Positions 17,846-26,980 of a DNA stretch of 64,000 nt are shown here, piece after piece. The position numbers and the translations under genes were made by a program. The stretch is from an uncultured Sphingobacteriales bacterium (GTDB taxonomy: Bacteria > Bacteroidota > Bacteroidia > Chitinophagales > Chitinophagaceae), in the NCBI GenBank assembly GCA_937991535.1, contig CALKHN010000112.1, forward strand, positions 159,054-223,053, given 5' to 3'. The notes beneath the pieces were generated by a model that saw only the letters and a program-made list of their open reading frames with translations, was not told where the DNA came from and did not search any database. Numbering within the stretch: position 1 is the stretch's first letter; each line of letters begins with the position of its first letter.

Positions 17846-19306
17846 ATGGGCATAAATCATTCTAACCGGCTTCATATCACTTCCGAGATAGGTACTTTGC
17901 GAAGCGTGCTGGTACATACACCCGACAGCGGTTTGGGAAAGGTTGTGCCTTCCAAAGCACAGGACTGGCTTTTTGAAGATATTGTTCATTTGGATACCAT
18001 CCGGCGTAAGGAATACGACTACTATACAAAATTGCTTTTATACTTTCTTGATCCGGAAAAAATTAAAGGGAAACTAAGCTATGCAGATGACCCGGAAAAC
18101 AAGAGGAATTTCTACAAGCCCGAACACCCGGATTTCTTTCGCTCAGATAAAGTGGTGGAATTACAGAACCTGCTCGCCGGCATACTTGATAATACAACGG
18201 TTAGAGAAAAACTATCAGCATCGGTATGTGCCATCGAAAATTGTTCTTACCTGATGCAAAAAGCGCTGGCTCAACTGGAACCGGCAATATTGGCTAAAGT
18301 ATTTATTACCGGAAGCCTGCCCGATAAAACCATGATCTTCCCTCCTATTCCAAATTTTATTTTTACGAGAGATATCGGGATTGTGATCAAAGATCATATA
18401 CTGCTGAATAAACCGGCAAAAAAAGCCCGGATACGGGAGGCGCTGCTTGCGAAATACATATTTTACAATCACCCGCTATTTTCGGATTACCAGCACAATA
18501 TTATTGAACTGGCAGATACCCATCGCCACTTTTTAATGCCACGTGATAGTGAAGAAAAAAAAGTAACCCTCGAAGGTGGCGATGTAATGGTGGTAAGTTC
18601 CAATCATTTACTCGTAGGAGTGAGTGAACGCACCAGCATGGAAGCCGCACACCAGGTAATTACTGTTTTATTTGAGAAAGAACTGGTAAGCAAAATAAGT
18701 GTTGTAAAAATTCCGCGTAAAAGGGATTATATGCATATTGATACCCTTTTTACCCAGGTAAAAAGAAATGTATGGGTAATGCTTGGTGCTTTTTCCAAAG
18801 CAACTATTCGCCAGGAAGCTGCTGATCCTGTACAACGAATTCTTGATGCACCTAAAAAAGACGATTCGTTGCGCATTGTACAATTCCATAAAAACAATAC
18901 CAACAAGCCCATATATATAGACAACCTTGAAGACCTGCTAACCGATATAAGTGTCAATGATCTAAAATGCAATGACAAAGTGCAGTTCATTTATTCAGGC
19001 AATAACAGATTTCCATATGACAGCCGTGAGCAATGGACAGACTCCTGCAACCTGCTGGCGCTTAAAGAAGGCGTTGTACTGGGGTACGACCGCAATGATA
19101 AAACTACTGACGCCTTTCGTGAACATGGTTTTAAAATTACAGAGGCGAAGGAAATGATTGAGGCATTAGAAAAGGACATCATAACAATTGATAAGGTAAA
19201 AAACACATTAATATTAATTCCATCTGCGGAATTATCAAGGGCAAGGGGCGGATTTCATTGCATGAGCATGCCGCTGATGAGGGATGATATGGAGAATGAG
19301 GGATAG
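17846..19306 (+). CDS. Arginine deiminase-like guanidino hydrolase
   Basis: A 486-residue member of the arginine deiminase/amidinotransferase superfamily. Key motifs are RSVLVHTPDSG at the N-terminus, FIFTRDIG near residue 172 (catalytic Asp region), EGGDVMVV near 250, the catalytic His in MHIDTLFTQV near 298, and the nucleophilic Cys in GGFHCMSMPL near 474. It is 70-80 residues longer than classical arginine deiminases, with extra sequence at 60-130 and 330-390. The likely reaction is arginine to citrulline plus ammonia, which fits the CtlX-type gene that starts 43 bases after its stop. Confidence 0.85.
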   Translation: MGINHSNRLHITSEIGTLRSVLVHTPDSGLGKVVPSKAQDWLFEDIVHLDTIRRKEYDYYTKLLLYFLDPEKIKGKLSYADDPENKRNFYKPEHPDFFRSDKVVELQNLLAGILDNTTVREKLSASVCAIENCSYLMQKALAQLEPAILAKVFITGSLPDKTMIFPPIPNFIFTRDIGIVIKDHILLNKPAKKARIREALLAKYIFYNHPLFSDYQHNIIELADTHRHFLMPRDSEEKKVTLEGGDVMVVSSNHLLVGVSERTSMEAAHQVITVLFEKELVSKISVVKIPRKRDYMHIDTLFTQVKRNVWVMLGAFSKATIRQEAADPVQRILDAPKKDDSLRIVQFHKNNTNKPIYIDNLEDLLTDISVNDLKCNDKVQFIYSGNNRFPYDSREQWTDSCNLLALKEGVVLGYDRNDKTTDAFREHGFKITEAKEMIEALEKDIITIDKVKNTLILIPSAELSRARGGFHCMSMPLMRDDMENEG

Positions 19307-19349
19307 GGTATGCGGCTTAAGGTATGAGGTGTTAATTAAACAACAACAA

Positions 19350-20252
19350 ATGCAAACCACAGCACATCTTTTAATGATAAGACCGGTAAATTTTGGTTTC
19401 AACCAGGAAACATCAGTGAACAATGCTTTCCAACTGGGCACTGGTGATGAGGATGTGCAGACAAAAGCATTAAAAGAATTTGAAGGTTTTGTGCAATTAC
19501 TGCTGGATAACGACATTAACGTTACCGTGGTGAATGATACCCCTGAGCCCTGTACACCCGATTCCATATTTCCCAACAACTGGATTTCTTTTCATGAAGG
19601 TGGAACCATCTGCCTTTATCCCATGTTCGCGTTAAACCGCAGACAGGAACGAAAGCCGCGGCTCATTGAAACCTTAAAAACCGCATTCAATACTTCAACA
19701 GTTGTTGATTTTACACACCACGAAAATAACAACCGTTTTCTTGAAGGTACAGGCAGCATGGTGCTGGATCGCCAATTCAAAATCGCCTATGCCTCACTGT
19801 CGCCAAGAACGGATATTGAGGTGCTGGATGAATTTTGCCGCTCCATGAAATTTTTACCTGTGGCGTTTGAGGCTTTTGATGAGAATGGAAAAGCTATTTA
19901 TCATACCAACGTAATGATGTGCGTGGCAGACCGGTATGTTGTTATTTGCTTAGAAAGCATTACAGATCCGCAGCAAAGAGAAAATGTAATTTCTGCTATT
20001 AAAATGACAGCTAAAGAAATTATTCCTATCACCATTAAACAAATGAATCGTTTTGCAGGCAATATGCTGCAGGTGCAAAACAGAAAGGGGAGGAAATTTC
20101 TAATCATGTCTTCCCAGGCATACCAATCTTTGTCCGCACAACAAATACAGGAGCTTAAAAAATACAACAACATACTTCATTCACCGCTCAATACCATTGA
20201 AGCCAACGGCGGAGGAAGTGCAAGATGCATGATAGCCGAGGTTTTTTTGTAA
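19350..20252 (+). CDS. ctlX: CtlX-type citrulline hydrolase (amidinotransferase family)
   Basis: A 300-residue protein of the amidinotransferase fold resembling the CtlX citrulline-utilisation group. Visible pieces are LMIRPVNFGFNQETSVNNAF at the N-terminus, the DSIFPNNWISFH segment, RFLEGTGSMVLDR, and the C-terminal nucleophile motif NGGGSARCMIAEVF. ATG 19350 is chosen because the longer frame (start 19284) overlaps the upstream gene and adds residues not typical of the family. Together with the deiminase-like gene it could take arginine via citrulline to ornithine without carbamoyl phosphate; that pathway is inference. Confidence 0.82.
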   Translation: MQTTAHLLMIRPVNFGFNQETSVNNAFQLGTGDEDVQTKALKEFEGFVQLLLDNDINVTVVNDTPEPCTPDSIFPNNWISFHEGGTICLYPMFALNRRQERKPRLIETLKTAFNTSTVVDFTHHENNNRFLEGTGSMVLDRQFKIAYASLSPRTDIEVLDEFCRSMKFLPVAFEAFDENGKAIYHTNVMMCVADRYVVICLESITDPQQRENVISAIKMTAKEIIPITIKQMNRFAGNMLQVQNRKGRKFLIMSSQAYQSLSAQQIQELKKYNNILHSPLNTIEANGGGSARCMIAEVFL

Positions 20253-20271
20253 AATGCCGTACTTTTGCATC

Positions 20272-20790
20272 ATGAATTTAGAATATAAGCATCTGCTTCC
20301 TGCAGACTTCGATCCTTTGTCGAGAGTATGGATATACCAGGGCAGCCGTCCGTTTTCATTGTCTGAAGTATTAACAGTTGAGGATATGCTGAACAGCTTT
20401 TCACAACAATGGCATTCACATGGAGCAGGCGTAAAAAATTTCGCTACTGTTTTTTTTGGCCAGTTTATTGTATTGATGGCCGATGAAACCCATACGCATG
20501 TAGGCGGATGCAGTACCGACAGTTCGGTGGCAATGATAAAAGAGATAGAAAAAAAATTCAACCTGTCTTTATTTGACAGGCAGACATTGGCTTTTGTAAT
20601 AAAGGATAAGATACAATTACTACCGATGAACCAGTTGACTTATGCTGTGGAAAATAACTTTATTAACGCAAGTACCCTGTATTTCAATAATACAGTGCAA
20701 ACAAAAAAAGAACTGGAAAACAACTGGCTTCTCCACGTTAAAGATAGCTGGCTTGCCAAAAGGTTTGCGATTCCTGCCGTTGTATCCTGA
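20272..20790 (+). CDS. Uncharacterised conserved Bacteroidota protein
   Basis: A 172-residue soluble protein with the pattern SRVWIYQGSRPF, then FSQQWHSHG, FGQFIVLMADE and GGCSTDSSVAMIKEIEKKF. I recognise this pattern from small proteins in Bacteroidota genomes that are often labelled ABC transporter ATPase, although no Walker motifs are present, so that label looks wrong. Function is unknown. The conserved His and Cys residues might bind a metal or be catalytic. It begins 19 bases after the ctlX-like stop, so it is probably in the same operon. Confidence 0.75.
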   Translation: MNLEYKHLLPADFDPLSRVWIYQGSRPFSLSEVLTVEDMLNSFSQQWHSHGAGVKNFATVFFGQFIVLMADETHTHVGGCSTDSSVAMIKEIEKKFNLSLFDRQTLAFVIKDKIQLLPMNQLTYAVENNFINASTLYFNNTVQTKKELENNWLLHVKDSWLAKRFAIPAVVS

Positions 20791-20843
20791 TATTATTTTA
20801 TGATGTTCGACAGTACATTTTATCTTTATAAAAATTAGTCCGG

Positions 20844-21350
20844 ATGATAGTTGAAAAAGACAAGATAGTAAGCATTCAATATAATGCCACAGATGAAACG
20901 GGAGCTGTGGTTGACAGTAATACCGAATTTGAGCCTTTGGAATATTTGCACGGGCATGGCAATATTTTAGAAAATCTGGAAAATGCCCTTGACGGATTAC
21001 AGGTAGCGGAAGAAAAAAAGGTAACATTGGCTCCGGGTGAGGCGTATGGCGAATTTAATCCCGAACTGGTATTCGAAGTAAACCGCGATCAATTTCCGGA
21101 AGGCGCTGAGCAGGTTCAACCGGGAACTATGGTACAATCATCTGACGGACTGGAACTGATAGTTACCGACATAGATGGCGATAAGATTATTTTAGATGGT
21201 AACCATCCCCTGGCAGGAAGAACTTTACACTTTAGCGTAACTATAAAAAATATCAGGCAGCCTACCGCTGAAGAACTGTCACACGGGCATGTGCATCATG
21301 GGCACACGCATGGTAATAATAGCTGTGGTGATGGCTGTGGTTGTCATTGA
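20844..21350 (+). CDS. slyD: SlyD-like FKBP peptidyl-prolyl isomerase
   Basis: A 168-residue prolyl isomerase/chaperone. The FKBP core is split by an insert-in-flap domain: VSIQYNATDETGAVVDSN, then the EYLHGHGNILENLENAL and GEAYGEFNPEL motifs. The C-terminal tail is rich in His and Cys (HGHVHHGHTHG, then CGDGCGCH), as in nickel-binding SlyD. It is therefore likely cytoplasmic, with a folding role and metal binding. It follows the uncharacterised gene by 53 bp. Confidence 0.92.
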   Translation: MIVEKDKIVSIQYNATDETGAVVDSNTEFEPLEYLHGHGNILENLENALDGLQVAEEKKVTLAPGEAYGEFNPELVFEVNRDQFPEGAEQVQPGTMVQSSDGLELIVTDIDGDKIILDGNHPLAGRTLHFSVTIKNIRQPTAEELSHGHVHHGHTHGNNSCGDGCGCH

Positions 21351-21380
21351 TAATAGTGGTAAGAGATAAGTGAATAAGTG

Positions 21381-22430
21381 TTACACAATGCTTCTAAGCC
21401 GGTTTTCTTTTTCCAGTAACCTTTTCAGCAGGTTAATCTGGTTACAGCCGCGGGTGAAGTTATGCCCTTCATACCTGGCGCCGTAGTATTCGTCATTATT
21501 AAGGTGGTCGGCTATAAAACGCAGCGCCTGCATATATACAAGATAACAGGCCGCATCAAAAAAAGCATCTTTTTCTGCTCCACTGAGTTCATTTTCCATC
21601 CCTTCCAGGTAACCCTCAACAATGGCTTTATAATATTCTTCCCTGATCTCAATTTTTGAAAAATCTTTTTCCTCTTCACTCACGGGTGAAAGGCAGGTAC
21701 GCATCATATCGCCCACATCGCTGATAAAATATCCCGGCATTACAGTATCCAGGTCTATTACACACAGCCCTTTATCCTGCTCATCAAATAAAACATTACT
21801 GATCTTTGTATCGTGATGCGTAACCCTTAATTTGAAATCGGGATTTTGCTTCATGGCATCAAATCGCTTTACGATATAATCCTGCGCCTTCAGCCAATTT
21901 ATCTCTTCTTTTGCGTTTTCAATACGGGCAGCATTACCCGACTGCAAAGACTGAAGAAATTGCTGGTAACGAAGGCTTAGGTTGTGAAAATCGGGAATGG
22001 TAACTTTTAATTCATCCACCGGAAAGCCATTCAGCAAATGCGTAAACCGCCCGAATTGCTTTGCCGCTTCAAAAGCCTGCCGGGGAGTTTGAACCACATC
22101 AACGGTATGCGATTTTTTTACAAAAGGAACCAGACGAAAATAACCTTCCCCTTCCATAAAAAAAATATCGTCGCCATCACTGGTATATAAGTTTCTTACA
22201 AAAAAATAGTCAGGATGATGCTCAGCGAGGTAAGAACCAATGATACGGATGTTGCGGGCTATGTCCTCCGGCGATTTAAATACATGCTGGTTGATACGCT
22301 GTAATATGTACGACGCATCATCGTTATACCGGCTAACCTTCCATGTATTATTGATCAGCCCCGATCCAAAGGACTTTACTTCCAATTCAGAAAAATCCAA
22401 ACCGTATGTTTGCAATACCTTTTGTAACAT
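21381..22430 (-). CDS. APH-fold small-molecule kinase
   Basis: A 349-residue protein of the aminoglycoside phosphotransferase/choline kinase fold. The catalytic loop is VTHHDTKISNVLFD with the Asp base, followed by the metal-binding VIDLDTVMPGYFISDVGD. The N-lobe GSGLINNTWKV is a glycine-rich nucleotide loop. In Bacteroidota such genes often encode kinases for N-acetylhexosamines or similar sugars; no resistance role is implied. The gene is convergent with slyD. Confidence 0.8.
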   Translation of the reverse strand: MLQKVLQTYGLDFSELEVKSFGSGLINNTWKVSRYNDDASYILQRINQHVFKSPEDIARNIRIIGSYLAEHHPDYFFVRNLYTSDGDDIFFMEGEGYFRLVPFVKKSHTVDVVQTPRQAFEAAKQFGRFTHLLNGFPVDELKVTIPDFHNLSLRYQQFLQSLQSGNAARIENAKEEINWLKAQDYIVKRFDAMKQNPDFKLRVTHHDTKISNVLFDEQDKGLCVIDLDTVMPGYFISDVGDMMRTCLSPVSEEEKDFSKIEIREEYYKAIVEGYLEGMENELSGAEKDAFFDAACYLVYMQALRFIADHLNNDEYYGARYEGHNFTRGCNQINLLKRLLEKENRLRSIV

Positions 22431-22533
22431 TGTTTGAAATTGATTAAAGGTATACGAAAAACAAAACAGGCCACGTATTTTATACCCTAATCCCTAAATT
22501 TTACACAAACGTTTCCGTAAATTGAAGTACTGG

Positions 22534-22600
22534 CGCCGTGTGGTGCAAAGAGCGGCATAGCCATTGAGCGATTGCGTGGTTGCACACCGTCACCGGCTAA
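22534..22600. repeat. Imperfect palindrome, possibly related to copies A and B
   Basis: GGTGCAA (22542-22548) pairs with TTGCACACC (22580-22588), with further imperfect pairing outside (GGCGCCGT against CCGTCACCGGC). The loop contains GAGCGATTGCGTGG, resembling GCTATTGTGCGTGG of copy A. The relation is suggestive, not certain. Confidence 0.4.
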
Positions 22601-22719
22601 AAAAGCACTTAAAATATAAATGGTGAATCCGAATACTTAAAATTCGAAATCCGGAGCGAGATCCCAACGGTAAACTAAAAACAACAAACCACAAGTGGCA
22701 AAAACTGACATTTACAGTT

Positions 22720-23958
22720 CTAATACAATACCCTTACCTTAATCGTTTCTTTAATGCTCTTCAGCAAAGCCATAGCCTCTTTTGAAAGATTTTTATTTAC
22801 ATCAAGTACCACATATCCTATTTCATCATTGGTTTTAAGATACTGCGCCAGGATGTTAATGTGATGAGAAGACAACTGTGTGTTGATCTGGGATAAAACA
22901 CCCGGAACATTTTTATGAATATGCAGTATCCTGTGGGCTCCTTCCTGCAATGGCAGCGCCAGTTCAGGTACAGTATGTGAACCCGTGGTAATACCTGTTT
23001 CCAGGAAATTGATCAGTTTCATACTTACATCTTCGCCTATATTCGTTTGCGCCTCTTCAGTAGACCCGCCTATATGGGGAGTAAGAATAACATTGGGCAG
23101 GTTTTGTAAAGGTGTATGAAATGCATCGCCGTTTTTTTCAGGTTCCACAGGATACACATCAATAGCTGCGCCTGAAAGCTGATTGTTTTGCAAGGCAAGG
23201 GACAAAGCATCCAGATCCACCACTTGTCCACGTGCATAATTAATAAGAATTGATCCTTTTTTAAAATGCTTAAATACAGCGGCACTGATGAGATTTTTGG
23301 TTTGCGCTGTTTCCGGCACATGCAGCGTTACAATATCGGCTTCCTGTAAAACCTCTTTCATACTCTTCCGTGCCTGTGCATTCCCCAGGGGGAGCCGGGT
23401 AACAATGTCATAAAAAATCACTTTCATGCCTAAGGCCTCTGCCAGTACACTTACCTGTGCGCCAATGTTTCCATAACCAATAATGCCAAGTGTTTTACCA
23501 CGCAATTCATAACTTCCCCTGGCATCTTTCAACCAGGTACCTTCATGTGCGGCCTTATTTTTATCGGGAATCCGGCGTATAAGCATAATCGAAAGCCCTA
23601 TAACCAGTTCGGCAACAGATCGTGTATTGGAATAGGGTGCATTGAATACGGATACGCCGTTTGCTGTAGCCTGGTTAAGATTAACCTGGTTTACACCAAT
23701 GCAAAAGCAACCGATTGCCTGAAGCTTACCGGCAGCGTTGAGCACTGCAGGTGTGATTTGCGATTTGGAGCGAATGCCCAGCAGATGTGCTTCTTTAACT
23801 TCTTTAATGAGGTCTTTTTCGGGCAAAGCACCGGCTATTCGCTTTATGGAAGTATAGCCCGCTTTTTTAAAATTTTGTACAGCCTGCTCACTAATATTTT
23901 CCAGCAATAAAATGTTAATTTTCTCCTTTGGATAACTGGTCCGTTTTTTGTCACTCAT
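22720..23958 (-). CDS. serA: D-3-phosphoglycerate dehydrogenase
   Basis: A 412-residue enzyme catalysing the first step of serine synthesis, oxidation of 3-phosphoglycerate with NAD. ATG 23958 is preferred to the upstream start at 24009, since MSDKKRTSYPKEKINILLLE begins the conserved region. The NAD motif GIIGYGNIGAQV is in the centre, the catalytic Arg lies in INYARGQVVD, the Glu-His pair in PNVILTPHIGGSTEEAQ, and a C-terminal ACT domain (about 335-412) is present for feedback control by serine. It is divergent from the lipoprotein hydrolase gene with 73 bp between starts. Confidence 0.93.
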   Translation of the reverse strand: MSDKKRTSYPKEKINILLLENISEQAVQNFKKAGYTSIKRIAGALPEKDLIKEVKEAHLLGIRSKSQITPAVLNAAGKLQAIGCFCIGVNQVNLNQATANGVSVFNAPYSNTRSVAELVIGLSIMLIRRIPDKNKAAHEGTWLKDARGSYELRGKTLGIIGYGNIGAQVSVLAEALGMKVIFYDIVTRLPLGNAQARKSMKEVLQEADIVTLHVPETAQTKNLISAAVFKHFKKGSILINYARGQVVDLDALSLALQNNQLSGAAIDVYPVEPEKNGDAFHTPLQNLPNVILTPHIGGSTEEAQTNIGEDVSMKLINFLETGITTGSHTVPELALPLQEGAHRILHIHKNVPGVLSQINTQLSSHHINILAQYLKTNDEIGYVVLDVNKNLSKEAMALLKSIKETIKVRVLY

Positions 23959-24031
23959 AATTTTATTTGTAAAATTGCAATGCGAAAATAATAAGTAATT
24001 GCCTTTCAACGTTCTTTTCCAATCAATCCAG

Positions 24032-25195
24032 ATGAAAAATTTTGTTTATTATATCTTACTGATTTCTTTTTTTGCTCCCGGTTGTTACTATTCCACCATC
24101 AAAAAAAACAAACCCCAGTCGCCTCCCGAAAAGGATTCTGTGGTGCAAGCACCAGCCGTTTCAGAAACGGAATTTAAGCGTTACTACAATGCCTCGGAGC
24201 AGTTTTATGAAAACGTGCTGGAACGAAGCCGGTTCAGCGGAGAATTTCTCGTAGCCAAAAAAGGTGAGATTATTTTTGAAAAATATGCCGGCTATGGTCA
24301 CATTGATGCTAAAGATTCCCTGAATGCGAACAGCGCCCTGCACCTGGCTTCTGTGTCGAAGACTTTTACCGCTATGGCTGTGCTTAAACTTTGGGAACAG
24401 GGCAAATTGCAGATAGGCGACGAAGCGTCTGTTTACCTTCCGGGATTCCCCTATGAAGGCGTTACTGTAAAAACCTTATTGAATCACAGGAGTGGCTTGC
24501 CCAATTATGTTCATGTAATGGATCAGATGGGATGGGACAGGAAAAAAATTGTATACAATGAGGATGTATTGCAATTTCTGGTTACCAACAAAGACCAATT
24601 ACAGGTAGCCAGGCCAGACAGGTCATTTCATTATTGCAACACCAATTATGCATTACTGGCACTTATTATAGAAAAGGTAAGTGGCATGCCTTACCCGCAA
24701 TTTATTTATGAAAACTTTTTTGCACCGCTGGGCATGACGAATAGTTATGTATTTACCATGTCTGATTCTTCAAGAGCTCTTCCTTCGTATAATTATAAAA
24801 ACAAACAGGAGGCATTTACTTTTTTAGATGCCGTATATGGAGATAAAAACATCTACAGTACTGCCCGCGATTTACTGAAATGGGAAACAGCCCTTAGCTA
24901 TGGTAATTTGTTCAGGCAGTCTACCCTTGATTCGGCTTACGCTGGTTACAGCTATGAAAAGAAAGGTATAAAAAACTATGGATTAGGGTGGAGAATGCTG
25001 GAATACCCCGACAACGAAAAAATCATTTACCATAATGGATGGTGGCATGGCAACAATGCTGTTTTTGCCCGGATACTTAAAGACTCTGCTACCATCATAA
25101 TCCTGGGAAACAGATACAACCGCAATATTTACCAGGCCAAAAAACTTTTCCCCGCTTTTGGAAATTATGCCACGGATGAAGATACGGAGGAGTAG
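24032..25195 (+). CDS. Beta-lactamase-fold serine hydrolase, lipoprotein
   Basis: A 387-residue protein. ATG 24032 gives MKNFVYYILLISFFAPGC, with the lipobox Cys at residue 18. The class C fold carries S-x-x-K as SVSKTF, a Y-x-N-like motif in FHYCNTNYALL, and HNGWWHG in place of KTG. It is a shorter relative of the hydrolase at 13337-15145, without the C-terminal DUF3471 part. The probable role is a membrane-anchored D-Ala peptidase or esterase; resistance activity cannot be assumed. Confidence 0.85.
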   Translation: MKNFVYYILLISFFAPGCYYSTIKKNKPQSPPEKDSVVQAPAVSETEFKRYYNASEQFYENVLERSRFSGEFLVAKKGEIIFEKYAGYGHIDAKDSLNANSALHLASVSKTFTAMAVLKLWEQGKLQIGDEASVYLPGFPYEGVTVKTLLNHRSGLPNYVHVMDQMGWDRKKIVYNEDVLQFLVTNKDQLQVARPDRSFHYCNTNYALLALIIEKVSGMPYPQFIYENFFAPLGMTNSYVFTMSDSSRALPSYNYKNKQEAFTFLDAVYGDKNIYSTARDLLKWETALSYGNLFRQSTLDSAYAGYSYEKKGIKNYGLGWRMLEYPDNEKIIYHNGWWHGNNAVFARILKDSATIIILGNRYNRNIYQAKKLFPAFGNYATDEDTEE

Positions 25196-25392
25196 TACAG
25201 GTATCAGATCGGCTATCGGTATCAAAAAAAGGATCAGGTAAGAAGCATCCGTATACAAAGTCCGAAGTCCTGAAAACCTGAAATTCGAAGGAAGCCGCCG
25301 GCTAATAATTTATTTTCCAAATTTTCAAATTTCCACACTTCCACATTCTCACATTTCCAAATCCCCTAATTTTACCGCTGCAAGCAAAATTC
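25196..25392. repeat. Word-repeat spacer
   Basis: The spacer is assembled from words seen elsewhere: ATCAGATCGGCTATCGGTATC, GTCCGAAGTCCTG, ATTCGAAGGAAG, then CCAAATTTTCAAATTTCCAC and ACTTCCACATTCTCACATTT. No gene is present. Confidence 0.65.
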
Positions 25393-26910
25393 ATGAAGCT
25401 ATTTTCTGCTGCTCAAATCAGGCAATGGGATCAATATACCATACAAAATGATCCGGTAAGCTCCCTGGATCTGATGGAAAGAGCCGCCATGCGGTGCTGT
25501 GACTGGTTTGGTTCCAATATGCCGGCTCCTCAAAAGTATATGGTGTTTTGCGGCCCCGGCAACAATGGTGGCGATGGCTTAGCCATAGCCAGGTTACTTA
25601 TTCTTAAAAACAATAAGGTACAGGTGTTTATCCTGGGAAACACCGGGAAAAACTCCGCAGATTTCCTTATAAATCTCGAAAAACTCCAGGCAATAACAAC
25701 CCATATAGAATTATTGGAAGAAGAAACCACTTTCCCGGCAATCTCATCTGCCGATGTCGTTATTGACGCCTTATTTGGTAATGGTTTGAACCGGCCTTTA
25801 GATAGTTTATCGGGAGCATTGGTTACCCACATTAATTATTCCGGAGTTCCCGTTATTGCTATTGATATACCCAGCGGGATGTTCGCCGATAAAAGTTCAA
25901 AAGGCAATGCCGTTATTCATGCCACATTTACATTGACTTTTCAGGTAATGAAACTGGCATTTTTACTTTCGGAAAATGCCGCTTATACCGGCAAAGTTCA
26001 CATTATGGATATTGGACTACACCAGCAATACTACAATGATACAGCAACGGATTTTGAAATCACCGAACCGGAAACCATCCATTCCTTCATTCAACCCCGA
26101 AAAAAATTTTCTCATAAAGGAACCTATGGAAACGCGGCACTGATTGCCGGCAGCCACGGTATGATGGGGGCTGCGGTGCTGGGAGCAAAAGCCTGTATGC
26201 GCAGCGGAGCAGGTAAGCTTACCTGTTATATTCCAAGCTGCGGGTATACCATTTTACAATCTACTGTTCCTGAAGCCATGTGCATAACCGGCACAAATGA
26301 AAAGTACCATACTTCTCTAACGCTCAATACCGAATATGATGCCTACGCCATTGGTCCCGGATTTGGACAGCATGAAACGGGAGCAACTGTTTTGGAAACC
26401 CTGCTGGATAAAAAACCCCGGCGACTGATTGTAGATGCCGATGGCTTAAACCTGTTATCGGCTAATTTCCATCTGTATTCAAAGATACCACCGCATACCA
26501 TTCTCACTCCGCACCCAAAAGAGTTTGAGCGCCTGTTTGGAACTACAAAAAACGATTTTGAACGACTTGGGCTGGCACTTCAAAAAGCCAAAGAACTGCA
26601 GGTATATATCGTACTAAAAGGTAATTATTCTTTCGTAGCCACGCCGGGCGGGAAGGGCTACTTTAACCCAACAGGCAACCCGGGAATGTCCACTGCTGGC
26701 AGCGGCGACGTGCTCACGGGCATATTACTGGGGTTGTATGCCCAGTATAACAATGCGGAACAGGTTGCTTTAACCGGTGTGTACCTCCACGGGCTGGCAG
26801 GAGATATAGCCTCAAAACAACAAACGGAGGAAACGCTGGTGGCAGGAGATATTATCGAATGTATGTCAGCGGCTTTCGCACATGTGAAAACCGGTGTTTA
26901 TTTTACCTAA
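25393..26910 (+). CDS. nnr: Bifunctional NAD(P)H-hydrate epimerase/dehydratase
   Basis: A 505-residue repair enzyme restoring NAD(P)H from its hydrated forms. The N-terminal YjeF epimerase domain (about 1-215) shows MVFCGPGNNGGDGLAIARLL and DALFGNGLNRPL. The C-terminal ribokinase-like ADP-dependent dehydratase (about 230-500) shows HKGTYGNAALIAGSHGMMGA, the YAIGPGFGQ turn and the anion-hole motif NPGMSTAGSGDVLTGILLG. Length is typical for the fused form. The start follows the word-repeat spacer directly. It precedes hppA by 70 bp. Confidence 0.94.
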   Translation: MKLFSAAQIRQWDQYTIQNDPVSSLDLMERAAMRCCDWFGSNMPAPQKYMVFCGPGNNGGDGLAIARLLILKNNKVQVFILGNTGKNSADFLINLEKLQAITTHIELLEEETTFPAISSADVVIDALFGNGLNRPLDSLSGALVTHINYSGVPVIAIDIPSGMFADKSSKGNAVIHATFTLTFQVMKLAFLLSENAAYTGKVHIMDIGLHQQYYNDTATDFEITEPETIHSFIQPRKKFSHKGTYGNAALIAGSHGMMGAAVLGAKACMRSGAGKLTCYIPSCGYTILQSTVPEAMCITGTNEKYHTSLTLNTEYDAYAIGPGFGQHETGATVLETLLDKKPRRLIVDADGLNLLSANFHLYSKIPPHTILTPHPKEFERLFGTTKNDFERLGLALQKAKELQVYIVLKGNYSFVATPGGKGYFNPTGNPGMSTAGSGDVLTGILLGLYAQYNNAEQVALTGVYLHGLAGDIASKQQTEETLVAGDIIECMSAAFAHVKTGVYFT

Positions 26911-26980
26911 ATGGTATTTTTCAGCCTGAAACCCCTATTTTTGCCGTCCCAAAAACATAATATACAAGAACTCAACGTTT

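Noticed and set aside
21381..22430. Aminoglycoside resistance kinase
   Set aside because: The fold is shared by many sugar and choline kinases; nothing in sequence or context points to aminoglycosides.
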